From an uncultured Chitinophagaceae bacterium (GTDB taxonomy: Bacteria > Bacteroidota > Bacteroidia > Chitinophagales > Chitinophagaceae): DNA of 64,000 nucleotides. The translations under genes were made by a program, and so were the position numbers. The notes beneath the pieces are model-generated. The model was not told the origin of the DNA and did not search any database. It saw only the letters and a list, made by a program, of their open reading frames with translations. Positions 1 to 9,032 of the stretch are shown piece by piece. Numbering within the stretch: the first letter of the stretch is position 1; each line of letters starts with the position of its first letter. The stretch is taken from the NCBI GenBank assembly GCA_937907395.1, contig CALCII010000002.1, forward strand, positions 1 to 64,000, read 5' to 3'.

Positions 1-2
1 AA

Positions 3-257
3 GAGATGGCACATATGAGCGGACCGATGGGCAGCTTCTATGCACAAATGCCCGATGAAGTGGAATTGACCGTTAACGGAAACCATCCTGTGTATCGTAA
101 AATCCTGGGCGAGCCCGATACAGCAAAGGAAAAGATTCACAACCTCGCCGACCTTGCATTGCTATCGCAGGGTTTGCTGAAAGGAAACGAACTCACGGAG
201 TTCATTAACCGAAGTGTTGCTTTAATGCAGGGAGAAGAAAAAACAAACCTTGGATAA
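3..257 (+). CDS. htpG: HtpG (Hsp90) chaperone, C-terminal end (partial)
   Basis: The gene enters the window already in frame, and only about 84 codons of its 3' end are present. The tail has the methionine-rich MSGPMGSF stretch followed by a VNGNHPVYRKI-like segment and a closing helix (LADLALLSQGLLKG), which is how Bacteroidota HtpG dimerisation domains end. HtpG is a cytosolic ATP-dependent chaperone; its ATPase domain lies outside the window. A bidirectional hairpin terminator follows directly. The family call rests on the C-terminus alone, so another Hsp90-like protein cannot be excluded. Confidence 0.8.
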   Translation, partial: EMAHMSGPMGSFYAQMPDEVELTVNGNHPVYRKILGEPDTAKEKIHNLADLALLSQGLLKGNELTEFINRSVALMQGEEKTNLG

Positions 258-280
258 GCATAATATGCATCGATAAAACA

Positions 281-307
281 AAAAGGCTCCGCAAGCGGAG
301 CCTTTCT
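281..307. terminator. Bidirectional rho-independent terminator
   Basis: A perfect 8-bp stem (ggctccgc / gcggagcc) with an AA loop spans 285-302, with an A-run on the left and a T-rich run on the right. It can therefore end transcription both of htpG (plus) and of the convergent cytochrome c gene (minus). Confidence 0.85.
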
Positions 308-325
308 TATAACAATGCTTTCCTC

Positions 326-712
326 TTATTTTCTGAGAAGAAGAATATATTTTACAATCTGTTCCGCATCTGTTTGAGAAAGTTGCGGGTGTGGCGTCAT
401 GGGAACTTCGCCCCAAACACCGGTTCCTCCTTTAATCACTTTTTCTGCCAGGTGCTTTACATTAGCCTCTGTGTTTTCATACTTGGCAGCTACATCTCTG
501 TAAGCCGGACCAATATTTTTTTCTTCCACTTTATGGCAGGTTAAACAATCATTCTTTGCAATCAGCTCCAGTCCTTTTTGATAATCGGGATTATCAGATA
601 CAGAAGTAGTGGTTTGAGGTTCTTGTACAGGAGCTTCTTTTGTTTTAGAATCGTTTCCTCCGCAAGCTGCCAGTACCAGCACAGCAGCAGGAATTAAAAA
701 CAGCTGTTTCAT
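326..712 (-). CDS. Lipoprotein class I cytochrome c
   Basis: A 128-residue protein with a lipoprotein signal (lipobox ending LAAC, Cys17), a Thr/Ser-rich linker, one heme c site CLTCH at residues 56-60 and a probable distal Met ligand in GVWGEVPMTPHP (Met105). This layout matches small c551/c552-type cytochromes that shuttle electrons at the periplasmic face of the membrane. I took the ATG at 712 because the frame extending further upstream has no signal peptide at its N-terminus, while MKQLFLIP starts a clean one. It could feed the caa3 oxidase encoded later in this window; that link is inference. Confidence 0.88.
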   Translation of the reverse strand: MKQLFLIPAAVLVLAACGGNDSKTKEAPVQEPQTTTSVSDNPDYQKGLELIAKNDCLTCHKVEEKNIGPAYRDVAAKYENTEANVKHLAEKVIKGGTGVWGEVPMTPHPQLSQTDAEQIVKYILLLRK

Positions 713-815
713 ACTTCTTAATTTGAGATCGAAGTTATACTGTATGTATGAATTAAACATAATTTTCTCACACAACCGTTTCTTATGACTACTTTGAATT
801 ACGTAATTTCAAACC

Positions 816-1235
816 ATGAAATCAATCTATCTATCACTGCTTTTATTTGTTTCCATCAGTAATTATGCACAATCAAATGAAGATCAGATACGTACTGTTT
901 TAGAAGCTCAGGTGAAATCCTGGAACTGTGGCGATCTGCGTGGTTTTATGAAAGGTTACTGGCAAAGTGATTCCCTGATGTTTATTGGCAAAAGCGGGAT
1001 TACCTATGGTTACGAGAAAACATTGGCCAACTACCGCAAGAGCTATCCGGATATGGATGCCATGGGTGAATTGAAATTTGATATTCTGAAAATGACACCA
1101 CTTGCTGCTGATACTTATTTTGTGGTTGGGAAATGGATGCTGCAGCGTGATAGTGGCGATGTGGGCGGACATTTCACCTTGCTGGTAAAAAAGATAAAAG
1201 GCAAATGGTTAATCGTAGCCGATCACAGCAGTTGA
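816..1235 (+). CDS. Secreted SnoaL/DUF4440-like (NTF2-fold) protein
   Basis: A 139-residue protein with an N-terminal signal peptide (ends near NYAQS) followed by a single NTF2-like domain: the helix EDQIRTVLEAQVKSWNCGDL, then GFMKGYW, and strands ending GGHFTLLVKKIKGKWLIVADHSS. These are hallmarks of DUF4440/SnoaL-like proteins, which range from ketosteroid isomerase-like enzymes to plain binding proteins, so no substrate can be named. It lies just upstream of a PH-domain membrane protein gene, with a gap of 5 bp, and is probably co-transcribed with it. Confidence 0.75.
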   Translation: MKSIYLSLLLFVSISNYAQSNEDQIRTVLEAQVKSWNCGDLRGFMKGYWQSDSLMFIGKSGITYGYEKTLANYRKSYPDMDAMGELKFDILKMTPLAADTYFVVGKWMLQRDSGDVGGHFTLLVKKIKGKWLIVADHSS

Positions 1236-1240
1236 TAAAC

Positions 1241-1654
1241 ATGGAACCCATCAAACGCATTCGTTCTTCTGTAAGCCCGGGGCTTGTAACAATTCCTGTA
1301 GTAGTATTACTGGCAGTGGCTTTTCTGTCCATAAAGAGTGGCGATTGGATAGCAATCCTGATAGTTGCCCCGGTTTTCCTTTTAATACTATACCCGTTTT
1401 TTAACACCTGGTATGAAATTGAAGGAACCTTTCTCAAAATCAGATCCGGCTTTTTTAAATACCCATCTGTTGATATTACAACCATTGAAAAAATCAGTTA
1501 CACCAGCAACCCACTTGCATCACCTGCCGCTTCTTTCAAACGACTGGAAATTAAATATGGCAACAGGCAATACGTTATCATTTCACCCAAAAACAGGGAT
1601 TCATTTGTTGAGCTTCTGCTCAACATCAATCCAAACATTCAGGTAAAAAAGTAA
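1241..1654 (+). CDS. Membrane protein with bacterial PH-like domain
   Basis: About 137 residues. The start at 1241 (MEPIKRIR) was preferred over an upstream one because the latter would overlap the previous gene. Two hydrophobic helices (about residues 12-50) are followed by a strand-rich domain (WYEIEGTFLKIRSG, ISYTSNPLASPAASFKRLEIKYG, YVIISPKNRDSFVELL). This is the pattern of small bacterial PH-domain (DUF1200-like) proteins. The function is unknown; it is probably in the inner membrane with the PH-like domain in the cytoplasm. Confidence 0.65.
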   Translation: MEPIKRIRSSVSPGLVTIPVVVLLAVAFLSIKSGDWIAILIVAPVFLLILYPFFNTWYEIEGTFLKIRSGFFKYPSVDITTIEKISYTSNPLASPAASFKRLEIKYGNRQYVIISPKNRDSFVELLLNINPNIQVKK

Positions 1655-1711
1655 TCTAAGCGTTCCGCCTTCAGCATTAGGCATTAAGCATTGTGCCTTG
1701 GGCATTGAGCC
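1655..1711. repeat. Short intergenic GCATT-type repeat
   Basis: This spacer holds several imperfect copies of gcattaggcattaagcatt and gccttgggcattgagcctt. A related stretch (gaatgctcaatgcttaatg) occurs near 32874. It looks like a dispersed intergenic repeat family; no coding content is seen. Confidence 0.5.
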
Positions 1712-1948
1712 TTATACATCCTTCTTCGCCTCACTCCAAACTTTGTATAAATAATAGATAAGCCCGGCGAGAGAAATCAGTAAGATGAGATAGTAAATAA
1801 TATTCCCGGTGCGGATTTGTCCTTCAAAAAAAGCCCAGTTGAAGTAGATGCCAACTGTCATGTGAAACAGAGAAAAAAGCATACAGGCAGAAATGGTACG
1901 CAATACTTTCCTTAAATAGTCTCTTATTTCCGGTTCGAAGCTGCTCAT
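1712..1948 (-). CDS. Small two-helix membrane protein
   Basis: A 78-residue protein beginning MSSFEPEIRDYLRKVLRT, with two hydrophobic segments (about residues 19-40 and 50-68) and a charged tail ending EAKKDV. The longer frame starting at 1978 adds ten polar residues; the ATG at 1948 gives a more typical N-terminus. I do not recognise a family with certainty; small 2-TM proteins of this shape are common in Bacteroidota. No neighbour suggests a role. Confidence 0.55.
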   Translation of the reverse strand: MSSFEPEIRDYLRKVLRTISACMLFSLFHMTVGIYFNWAFFEGQIRTGNIIYYLILLISLAGLIYYLYKVWSEAKKDV

Positions 1949-1999
1949 GGTATGATCTTTCTGAACACAAAAGTGCAAAACAATCCTGTTTCAACACAA

Positions 2000-2026
2000 T
2001 AAAAAAACCCGGAACTGGTCCGGGCT
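2000..2026 (-). terminator. Rho-independent terminator of the outer-membrane protein gene
   Basis: Read on the minus strand there is a 6-bp GC stem (cccgga / tccggg arms at 2008-2013 and 2019-2024) followed by seven T's. It sits 20 bp past the stop codon of the gene at 2044-2502. Confidence 0.85.
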
Positions 2027-2043
2027 CAATAAATCATTTACTA

Positions 2044-2502
2044 TTAAAGTGTGTAACGAATGGCCAAACCGCCCCAGTTACCCGTAAAACCATAATTCTT
2101 TTTGAACTCCACCGTTGGTTGCCAATCAAGGGCAAGGTTGAGGGGCATGTCTTTAAATTTATAGTCCATACCTACCACACCATCTACACCAAACAATGTG
2201 TTATTCAACTTGTACAATCCGGCATGGGCTCCAAATCCAAGGTACCATTTGAGATTTCCTTCTGTATTCAGATCACCATGAAACTCATACAAACCTGTAA
2301 TTCTGGTACCAGCAGAATTTAAAAATCCTATTAACTCCAGGGCCTGGTTATCTTTTACAAATGTTTTCAATGTAACACCACCACCATTCCACAGTTTCAC
2401 ACCTATTGCTGTTTTGTACTGCAAACTGTTTGCTGTTTTGTTTTGTGCACCCGCCAGGAATGCAATCATCATAAATGCGGTTAGTAACGAGAGTTGCTTC
2501 AT
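2044..2502 (-). CDS. Outer-membrane beta-barrel-like protein
   Basis: A 152-residue protein with a signal peptide (cleavage near LAGAQN) and alternating amphipathic strands with glycine/aromatic patterning (GVKLWNGGGVTLKTFV, KWYLGFGAHAGLYK, GVVGMDYKF). It ends in WGGLAIRYTL, a C-terminal aromatic/hydrophobic strand as expected for an outer-membrane barrel of eight or so strands. No substrate or partner can be inferred. A TACATTTG box at 2517-2524 (minus strand) fits the Bacteroidota -7 consensus but would give a very short leader. Confidence 0.7.
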   Translation of the reverse strand: MKQLSLLTAFMMIAFLAGAQNKTANSLQYKTAIGVKLWNGGGVTLKTFVKDNQALELIGFLNSAGTRITGLYEFHGDLNTEGNLKWYLGFGAHAGLYKLNNTLFGVDGVVGMDYKFKDMPLNLALDWQPTVEFKKNYGFTGNWGGLAIRYTL

Positions 2503-2530
2503 ACGTATAATTTTTGCAAATGTAAACAGT

Positions 2531-3301
2531 TCATTTTAAAAGCAGGTCGGCCAATGCGGTACTATCACCATTAAAAACGTTAAAATCAACTTTGCCTGCA
2601 ATTCCATTCACACGGCCACTTTCACTGTGTTGCCAGAACAACCAGTTACGATTGATCCTGGGTGCAGATGGTTGCAAATAATGTGCCACCCACAAGGGAT
2701 AATCATCAAATGAACCGTCTAAATACTTTTCATAAAAATCAATATTGGTATATATAACCGGCTTCACCCCAAATGCTGCTTCCACTGCAACCAACCAATC
2801 TCTCACTCTTTGTTGCAACAATTTTTTAGGAGTGCCGTTTGCTTGTTCAATATCCAGTACAGGCGGCAGGTCTCCGGGTTCAAGATCCACCACACCTATA
2901 AACTGGCGGGCCTGCAGGATACCATCTTTTGAAGGAATAAAAAAATGATAAGCACCTCTGTGTAATCCTGCATCTTTTGCTTTACGCCAGTTCCTGCCAA
3001 ATAAAAAATCACGGTTGGAAGCTCCTTCTGTTGCTTTGATAAATACAAACTCAATCTGTATGCCCTGCACATTCATTTCTTTCACTGATTGCCAATCGAT
3101 CAATTGCTGATACCGGCTCACATCAATACCATGAATGGAATAATTGGAAGGAATTTCAATTCCAAATTCTTTGTAACGGATACGTGCTGCTTTTTCTTCC
3201 TGCCACCACAAATAACCAAACAAAGCCATGGCAGCTGCTAAGAAAAAACCAATGAAAAAAAATACCAGCCGGCGAATGAGTTTCTTACGTGAACGGGCCA
3301 T
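2531..3301 (-). CDS. GH25 family lysozyme (N-terminal membrane anchor)
   Basis: A 256-residue protein: basic start MARSRKKLIRR, one TM helix at about residues 11-33, then a glycoside hydrolase family 25 domain. Visible motifs are GIDVSRYQ (Asp60), FIKATEG, GAYHFF, VLDIE (Asp150 and Glu152, matching the DxE catalytic pair) and YTN near 185. GH25 enzymes cut the MurNAc-GlcNAc bond of peptidoglycan; here the domain should face the periplasm, tethered to the inner membrane. I chose 3301 as start because the extended frame has no plausible signal. The gene is divergent from the hydrolase gene at 3375. A TAGATTTG box at 3310-3317 would make the mRNA almost leaderless. Confidence 0.88.
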   Translation of the reverse strand: MARSRKKLIRRLVFFFIGFFLAAAMALFGYLWWQEEKAARIRYKEFGIEIPSNYSIHGIDVSRYQQLIDWQSVKEMNVQGIQIEFVFIKATEGASNRDFLFGRNWRKAKDAGLHRGAYHFFIPSKDGILQARQFIGVVDLEPGDLPPVLDIEQANGTPKKLLQQRVRDWLVAVEAAFGVKPVIYTNIDFYEKYLDGSFDDYPLWVAHYLQPSAPRINRNWLFWQHSESGRVNGIAGKVDFNVFNGDSTALADLLLK

Positions 3302-3374
3302 ATCTGTTACAAATCTATTCCTGTAAGCGAATCTACACCGGAATGAACTGAAATAAATTTTACTTTTAACAATC

Positions 3375-4184
3375 ATGCAGCAATTCACTATTGGTTATCG
3401 TGAATCAACGATTGCTTATTTAAAAGGAGGCAATGGAACTGATGTTCTTCTTTGTCTGCATGGATATGGCGAACCAGCCGGTTCCTTTTCTTTTCTTGAA
3501 CAGCATCTGGAAGATGAGTTCTCCATTTATGCAATTGACCTGCCCTTTCATGGCCATACCAACTGGCAGGAAGGCTTCATGCTGGAGCCGGATGCATTGC
3601 TGGAAATCATTTCATCGATCATTCCCGGTTTTCAAAACAGGAAAGTCACCCTTTTATGTTACAGCATGGGCGGAAGAATCGGCCTTCATTTCTATCAACA
3701 GAACCCTGATCGTTTCCGTAAACTCGTATTACTGGCGCCAGATGGGTTAAAAATCAACTTCTGGTATTGGCTGGCCACACAAACAAGTCCGGGCAATGCC
3801 TTATTTCGTTTTACAATGACTCATCCCGGATGGTTCACAAAAATGACCGATTGGTTACGTAGCCGGAAACTCATCAACACCAGCATTGCAAAATTTGTAC
3901 ATGCATATATGGATGATGAAAAGGTGAGAACTGATTTATATCGCATCTGGACCACCATGAGAAAGTTCCGTCCGCAATTGTCCCGGATTAAAAAGTTGAT
4001 ACACCAACACAAAACAGAACTGGTGCAGGTGTTTGGTGAATACGACAGAATCATTCTTCCCGAAAACAGTAAAAAGCTATCACAACCTGACGAAGCTTTT
4101 GTAAAAACAGTTGTGCTGAAGGCAGGTCATCAACTGTTGAAAGAAAAACAGGCACCTGCAATAGTTTCATTGCTCCGCTCTTAA
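3375..4184 (+). CDS. Alpha/beta hydrolase
   Basis: 269 residues with the alpha/beta-hydrolase layout: oxyanion HG at 29-30 (LLCLHGYGEPAGS), nucleophile elbow CYSMGG with Ser97, a helical lid region (about 125-205), acid Asp223 in GEYDRIILPEN and His251 in KAGHQLL. The first Gly of the usual G-x-S-x-G elbow is replaced by Cys95, which is tolerated in some members. There is no signal peptide, so it is cytosolic. The glycosyltransferase gene follows after 16 bp, suggesting one operon. The substrate is unknown. Confidence 0.82.
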   Translation: MQQFTIGYRESTIAYLKGGNGTDVLLCLHGYGEPAGSFSFLEQHLEDEFSIYAIDLPFHGHTNWQEGFMLEPDALLEIISSIIPGFQNRKVTLLCYSMGGRIGLHFYQQNPDRFRKLVLLAPDGLKINFWYWLATQTSPGNALFRFTMTHPGWFTKMTDWLRSRKLINTSIAKFVHAYMDDEKVRTDLYRIWTTMRKFRPQLSRIKKLIHQHKTELVQVFGEYDRIILPENSKKLSQPDEAFVKTVVLKAGHQLLKEKQAPAIVSLLRS

Positions 4185-4200
4185 TGTTTAATTTACATTC

Positions 4201-5331
4201 ATGTTGATCTGGATTGGTATTACCTGCTTATTGTTGTTCTGCTACCTGGTACTGCTGTTGCTGTACAGGCTTTGGTGGAGCCGGCTAGGACCACTCCATG
4301 TACCTGCCGGGTTTGAACCCATCACAACCTTCAGCATTATTGTCCCTGCACGTAATGAGGAAAAAAATATTGAAGCCTGTATCAATTCGATCCTTCATCT
4401 GAACTATCCTGCCCATTTGTTTGAATTGATTGTGATTGATGATTTCAGTGAAGATGAAACAGCAGCGTTGGTGAATAAATATCCTGCTGTACAGCTCATT
4501 CAACTGAAAGATCATATCTCATCCCCCATCAATTCCTATAAGAAAAAGGGAATTGAAACCGGCATCGGGCATGCAAAGCATGAATACATTGTTACAACAG
4601 ATGCCGATTGTACTGTTCCTGTAAACTGGCTCCGGAATTTTGCTTTTATCATTCAAAACAAACGAAGTGTTTTTATTTCTGCTCCTGTTGCCATGAATGA
4701 TGAATCTACTTTTTTACAACTGTTTCAATCTCTTGATTTTCTCAGTCTGCAAGGCATCACCGCCGCCTCTGTAGGAGCCGGAGTACATAGTATGTGCAAT
4801 GGTGCTAATCTGTGCTACAGTAAAGAAGCCTTCGAACAGGTGGAAGGGTTTAAACAGGTAGACCATATTGCCAGTGGCGACGACATGTTGCTGATGCATA
4901 AAATCTATAAAAAATTTCCGGGCCTTGTTCATTATTGCCACAGCGCAGAAAGTATTGTACTTACTCAACCGGAAACAACAGTGAAACACTTTTTCATGCA
5001 ACGCATCCGCTGGGCCAGCAAAGCAGACAAGTATGATGATAAACGGATTTTTGCGGTACTGCTTCTGGTATATGGTTTAAATTTCTGTATGCTCGCATCT
5101 GCACTGGCAGGTTTCGTTGATCATACATTGTGGCTTTTATTTTTAGCTGCTTTCTTTTTTAAAACCGTAACCGAACTCTGGTTTCTTTTACCCGTAGCTG
5201 TTTTTTTTCAAAAACAGGAATTACTATTCTGGTTTCCTGTGGCGCAACCTTTTCATATCGTATATACAGTTATTGCAGGCTGGCTGGGTAAATTCGGACA
5301 ATACAAATGGAAAGGCAGAAGCGTAAAATAA
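4201..5331 (+). CDS. Family 2 glycosyltransferase, membrane-bound
   Basis: 376 residues: an N-terminal TM helix (5-25), a GT-A domain with FSIIVPARNEE (44-53), VIDDFSED (78-85) and TTDADC (DxD at 134-136), then SGDDML (225-230) and QRIRW (267-271), followed by two or three C-terminal TM helices. This is the architecture of processive or membrane-anchored GT2 enzymes that transfer sugars to polysaccharides or lipid carriers on the cytosolic face. The upstream hydrolase gene and the downstream ABC permease gene are closely spaced, but the acceptor cannot be named. Confidence 0.88.
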   Translation: MLIWIGITCLLLFCYLVLLLLYRLWWSRLGPLHVPAGFEPITTFSIIVPARNEEKNIEACINSILHLNYPAHLFELIVIDDFSEDETAALVNKYPAVQLIQLKDHISSPINSYKKKGIETGIGHAKHEYIVTTDADCTVPVNWLRNFAFIIQNKRSVFISAPVAMNDESTFLQLFQSLDFLSLQGITAASVGAGVHSMCNGANLCYSKEAFEQVEGFKQVDHIASGDDMLLMHKIYKKFPGLVHYCHSAESIVLTQPETTVKHFFMQRIRWASKADKYDDKRIFAVLLLVYGLNFCMLASALAGFVDHTLWLLFLAAFFFKTVTELWFLLPVAVFFQKQELLFWFPVAQPFHIVYTVIAGWLGKFGQYKWKGRSVK

Positions 5332-5353
5332 ATTGTAGTTTCATCTTTGTATC

Positions 5354-6427
5354 ATGTTAAACAGTGTAACAACAGATCAAGGTCTTTTCAAAAAACTACT
5401 GCACAACAAATCTGCAGTAGCCGGATTACTGATCATTGGCCTGGCTGTATTTGTTGCTTTGTTTGCGTATGTGCTTGCCCCAGATGCCAGTCCCGATGCC
5501 AACCGTATCATTGTTGAAATTGCAGCAAAAAAGCCCGGCTATCAGCAACAGTTTTATTTGCAGAAAAAAGAATCGGTAAATAAAAGCGGATCGTTTCTGT
5601 TCGGTAAAGATGATGCTTATCAATTCATCCCTGTTTCTTCATGGAAGCAAAAAGGCGATAGTGTCTATTTACAAAAACTCATTGATGATGGCATTACCGA
5701 AACATGGGTGCGTCCGCTGCATGGACAAAAAGCCGAACAACTGATCCATAGCCAGACATTTGTGCTTGGAACTGATAAGTTCGGAAGAGATATCCTCAGC
5801 CGTTTGTTAATTGGTACCCGGGTAAGCCTGGGTGTTGGGTTGATTGCCGTTCTCATTTCTGTAACGGTAGGAATTTTACTCGGCGCTTTTGCCGGTTACT
5901 ACCGTGGACGAACAGACGATTTCATTATGTGGCTGGTGAATGTGGTTTGGAGCATTCCCACATTATTACTGGTATTTGCTATTACACTTGCGTTAGGCAA
6001 AGGTTACTGGCAGGTGTTTATTGCTATCGGACTTACACTATGGGTAAATGTAGCCCGACTGGTAAGAGGACAGGTCCTCAGCATACGTGAATTGAATTAT
6101 GTGGAAGCAGCTAAAGCAATGGGGTTCTCCAACAGCAGAATTATTCTGAAACATATTCTTCCCAATATTATAGGGCCGGTGATTGTAATTGCTGCCGGAA
6201 ATTTTGCAACAGCTATTATGATTGAAGCAGGGCTCAGCTTCCTGGGGCTGGGTGTGCAACCACCACAGCCTAGTTGGGGACTGATGATCAAAGAAAATTA
6301 CAATTTCATTATTACCAACAATCCCATGCTGGCGATAACACCGGGCATAGCCATTATGCTATTGGTGCTAGCATTCAATTTAACCGGAAATGCATTGAGA
6401 GATGCGTTGGATGTAAAAACCACCTGA
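5354..6427 (+). CDS. ABC transporter permease, DppC/OppC-like
   Basis: 357 residues. A first TM helix (about 22-45) is followed by a long extracytoplasmic insertion (about 45-140), then the FGRDILSRLLIGTR motif typical of DppC/OppC-type permeases. Five or so TM helices follow, with the EAA-type loop YVEAAKAMGFSNSRIILKHILPN that contacts the ATPase. It belongs to the peptide/nickel-type importer permeases. No ATPase, second permease or binding protein is nearby, so partners must be elsewhere. The gene is convergent with the LacI-type regulator, with a gap of only 4 bp. Confidence 0.88.
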   Translation: MLNSVTTDQGLFKKLLHNKSAVAGLLIIGLAVFVALFAYVLAPDASPDANRIIVEIAAKKPGYQQQFYLQKKESVNKSGSFLFGKDDAYQFIPVSSWKQKGDSVYLQKLIDDGITETWVRPLHGQKAEQLIHSQTFVLGTDKFGRDILSRLLIGTRVSLGVGLIAVLISVTVGILLGAFAGYYRGRTDDFIMWLVNVVWSIPTLLLVFAITLALGKGYWQVFIAIGLTLWVNVARLVRGQVLSIRELNYVEAAKAMGFSNSRIILKHILPNIIGPVIVIAAGNFATAIMIEAGLSFLGLGVQPPQPSWGLMIKENYNFIITNNPMLAITPGIAIMLLVLAFNLTGNALRDALDVKTT

Positions 6428-6431
6428 TGAT

Positions 6432-7424
6432 TTATAAAGAGCCTCCTTCCACAAGGAAAGATTCTACCGATACATCTTCACTGATAGGTTCGTTTTTCAA
6501 ACGCTTCGACATTTGCTGAAACGCCAGTTTGCCGAGCTTATAACCACTGGTGACCACATGTGTGATTTGTGGCTGAAATAAAGTAGGAATGATACCATTA
6601 CTGATACTGATGATCGAAATATCTTCCGGCACTTTTAAACCCTTTTCATAAACGGCCTTCATTACCCCCATCATAATCAGGTCACCCATGCAAAACACAA
6701 CATCCGGACGGTTATCGCCGGCTAAAATTTCCCGGGTAATCTGGTAGGCAGGTTCCGTTTCAACAGGATGTTCAATGATGAGTTCCACATTGGGTGCCTT
6801 TTCTTCAAACACTTTTACAAAGGCGTCTTCCCTTCTTTTGGAAAGGGCCAGGTGTTTATGACTGAACAATGCCAGCACTTTCTTTTTTCCTTTGGCAATA
6901 ATGGCTTCGGCCGATAAACGTGCCGATTCTTCGTCGGCCACATATACTTTGTAATATCCGCTCACATCCGGCACACGGTCTACAAACACCAAAGGAATTT
7001 TCATTTCTTCCATCCGTTGAAAGGGACGCATATCAACAGTTTCCATCGTTAACGCCACAAACACCCCTTTTACCATATTACTACGAAGCAACTGCAGGTT
7101 GGCCGCTTCCGTTTCCGGGTTTTCACCCGATTGCATGATCAGCACATAGAATCCTTTCTTGCGGGCATCTTCTTCAATCGCTGCAATAAAAGAATCGTAG
7201 AAAAAGTTCCGGATCGAAGGCACCAATATCCCAAACGCATTGCTTTGCCTCGTTCTCAACTGAACGGCATAGGCATTGGGTTGGTATTCCATTTCTTTTG
7301 CAAGGTCCTTCACCTTGGCTTTGGTAGCACTGGAAATATCGGGATGGTCCTTGAGAGCCCTGGAAACAGTTGAGATGCTAAGGCCCAGAATTTCTGACAG
7401 TTTTTTTAATGTGCTCTGCTGCAT
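6432..7424 (-). CDS. LacI-family transcriptional regulator
   Basis: 330 residues: an N-terminal helix-turn-helix (TLKKLSEILGLSISTVSRALKDHPDIS, about 4-30) with hinge YQPNAYAVQLRTRQSN, then a periplasmic-binding-protein-like sensor domain (GILVPSIRNFFYDSFIAAIE, FVDRVPDV, FCMGDLIMMGVMKAV). Such proteins are sugar-responsive repressors or activators in Bacteroidota. It faces the ABC permease tail to tail and is separated from the polysaccharide genes by about 150 bp without recognisable features, so its target is not obvious. Confidence 0.9.
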   Translation of the reverse strand: MQQSTLKKLSEILGLSISTVSRALKDHPDISSATKAKVKDLAKEMEYQPNAYAVQLRTRQSNAFGILVPSIRNFFYDSFIAAIEEDARKKGFYVLIMQSGENPETEAANLQLLRSNMVKGVFVALTMETVDMRPFQRMEEMKIPLVFVDRVPDVSGYYKVYVADEESARLSAEAIIAKGKKKVLALFSHKHLALSKRREDAFVKVFEEKAPNVELIIEHPVETEPAYQITREILAGDNRPDVVFCMGDLIMMGVMKAVYEKGLKVPEDISIISISNGIIPTLFQPQITHVVTSGYKLGKLAFQQMSKRLKNEPISEDVSVESFLVEGGSL

Positions 7425-7571
7425 AAGAACGAAATGTCAAGCAATGATGATCGTTAAAGATAATTGATTTAACGGAGTATGGGTCCACATTCTCCACAGA
7501 TTAAGCACAATTACCGCAAAAGGGTATGCCAGATAGTTAGTTGAAAATACCTAGGTACCGGGGATGCGGCT

Positions 7572-9032
7572 TTAACCGTGCTGCTGAGCCGGATTGGTAT
7601 CGCTCAGTTTTTGCCTGCGGAGTTTCATTTGCAGCCTGATCATGATGCCCATAATGAGAAAATACAGGCTGCCCACTTTATCTGTTTCAATGAGATCACT
7701 TAAAAGATTCAGGATAATGATCATGCTCAGCATCATTGCTCCAATGAGTGCCAGATTGCGGTCAAACGGATCAGTTAGTTTTTGATAGGCTTGTGAAGCG
7801 GTTGCAAAAATGAAATATACCAGCAACCCAAAAAGAATCATGCCGGGAATTCCCTGCTCTACAGCCATCAGCAGAAAATAATTATGAACAGTGGACCGTT
7901 CTTCGTTATCACTCACCCAGGTTTTAAACGCCGCTACTGTATAGGATTTGTAATTGTTGTAAAAGGTGTTGGGGCCAAACCCGGTTACAGGTTCTTCTTT
8001 TACCATGCGTACACCGGCAATCCAGCGATAAAAACGTTCCATCGTTGAAACATCTTTCAACTGATAGGTTGCCTGCATATGCTGACTGAAATCCGTATGA
8101 AATTCAGTGGTATTAAAATCAGGCGCAAACTTCATATAGTTATCATCTGTGATCAACCATGATACCGCCATGATTGCGGCAATCACCGTTCCCAGCAACA
8201 ACGACATGAGAATTTTACGTTCCAGTGCCCACCAGGTAACAGCGCCACCAATCACACAAAGCCATGCCCCTCTTGAATAAGCAAAGAACAAAGCCACCAG
8301 GTAAATAATGAGAAGTATTTTGAGGTTTCGTTTTTCTTTACCTTCTGTATTTCTGTAAGCAACATAAATGATGGGCAGCAAACACACCATTAATGCAGAA
8401 TAAGTAACATGGTTACGAAAAAACGGACGAATGGTATCATTAATGGATTCAAACGAAAATCCATGTGTGGCATGCAAGGCTAAGCTGATCACAATCGTAA
8501 TCGTCATCGACACGACCATCAGCCAGGCAGCTTTCCGGAGATCCTCTTTTGAATTGAGAAATAATAGTCCGCCTATTACAAAAGGAACAATGTACCAGAT
8601 CTTAGCAAGGAAATATTTAGTACTCAGCAATGTATTGGTTGAAAACACAACTGTCACCAGCATCCACGCCAGCTGCAGCAATAACAAAACAAACAGGCTG
8701 CTGTACTTTGCTTCGGCAGGAAATAAACCCGGCTTCAGTAGTAAGAAGGCAAGCAAACCACCAGTAACAAGCAACATAAACAACTCATCGGGAAAATCGA
8801 GAGACAAAGAAGAAGTAACACTATACTCCGTTGAAAGCGGAATCAGAAACAGTAATATAAAAAACAACTGTTTCATGTCCAGCTTTATAATAAACACTCC
8901 GGCCAGTACAAGAAACGGAAGTATATACAGTTTCTCCTGTTCCAGTATCACACCAGATACAATAACAGCAACCGCCAGCAAAGCCGGCAACCACCATTCT
9001 GTGAACTCTTTATTTTTCCGGAGAGGAATCAT
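7572..9032 (-). CDS. O-antigen ligase/polymerase-like membrane protein
   Basis: 486 residues with 10-12 hydrophobic segments and a large extracytoplasmic loop late in the protein that carries the conserved FGPNTFYNNY and STVHNYFLLMAVEQGIPG stretches. The H-N-x-F/Y-L motif in that loop is characteristic of the Wzy_C/WaaL/O-antigen ligase family. It would join or polymerise polysaccharide units on the outer face of the inner membrane. The start overlaps the stop of the Wzz-like gene by 4 bp (ATGA), so the two are translationally coupled. Confidence 0.88.
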   Translation of the reverse strand: MIPLRKNKEFTEWWLPALLAVAVIVSGVILEQEKLYILPFLVLAGVFIIKLDMKQLFFILLFLIPLSTEYSVTSSLSLDFPDELFMLLVTGGLLAFLLLKPGLFPAEAKYSSLFVLLLLQLAWMLVTVVFSTNTLLSTKYFLAKIWYIVPFVIGGLLFLNSKEDLRKAAWLMVVSMTITIVISLALHATHGFSFESINDTIRPFFRNHVTYSALMVCLLPIIYVAYRNTEGKEKRNLKILLIIYLVALFFAYSRGAWLCVIGGAVTWWALERKILMSLLLGTVIAAIMAVSWLITDDNYMKFAPDFNTTEFHTDFSQHMQATYQLKDVSTMERFYRWIAGVRMVKEEPVTGFGPNTFYNNYKSYTVAAFKTWVSDNEERSTVHNYFLLMAVEQGIPGMILFGLLVYFIFATASQAYQKLTDPFDRNLALIGAMMLSMIIILNLLSDLIETDKVGSLYFLIMGIMIRLQMKLRRQKLSDTNPAQQHG

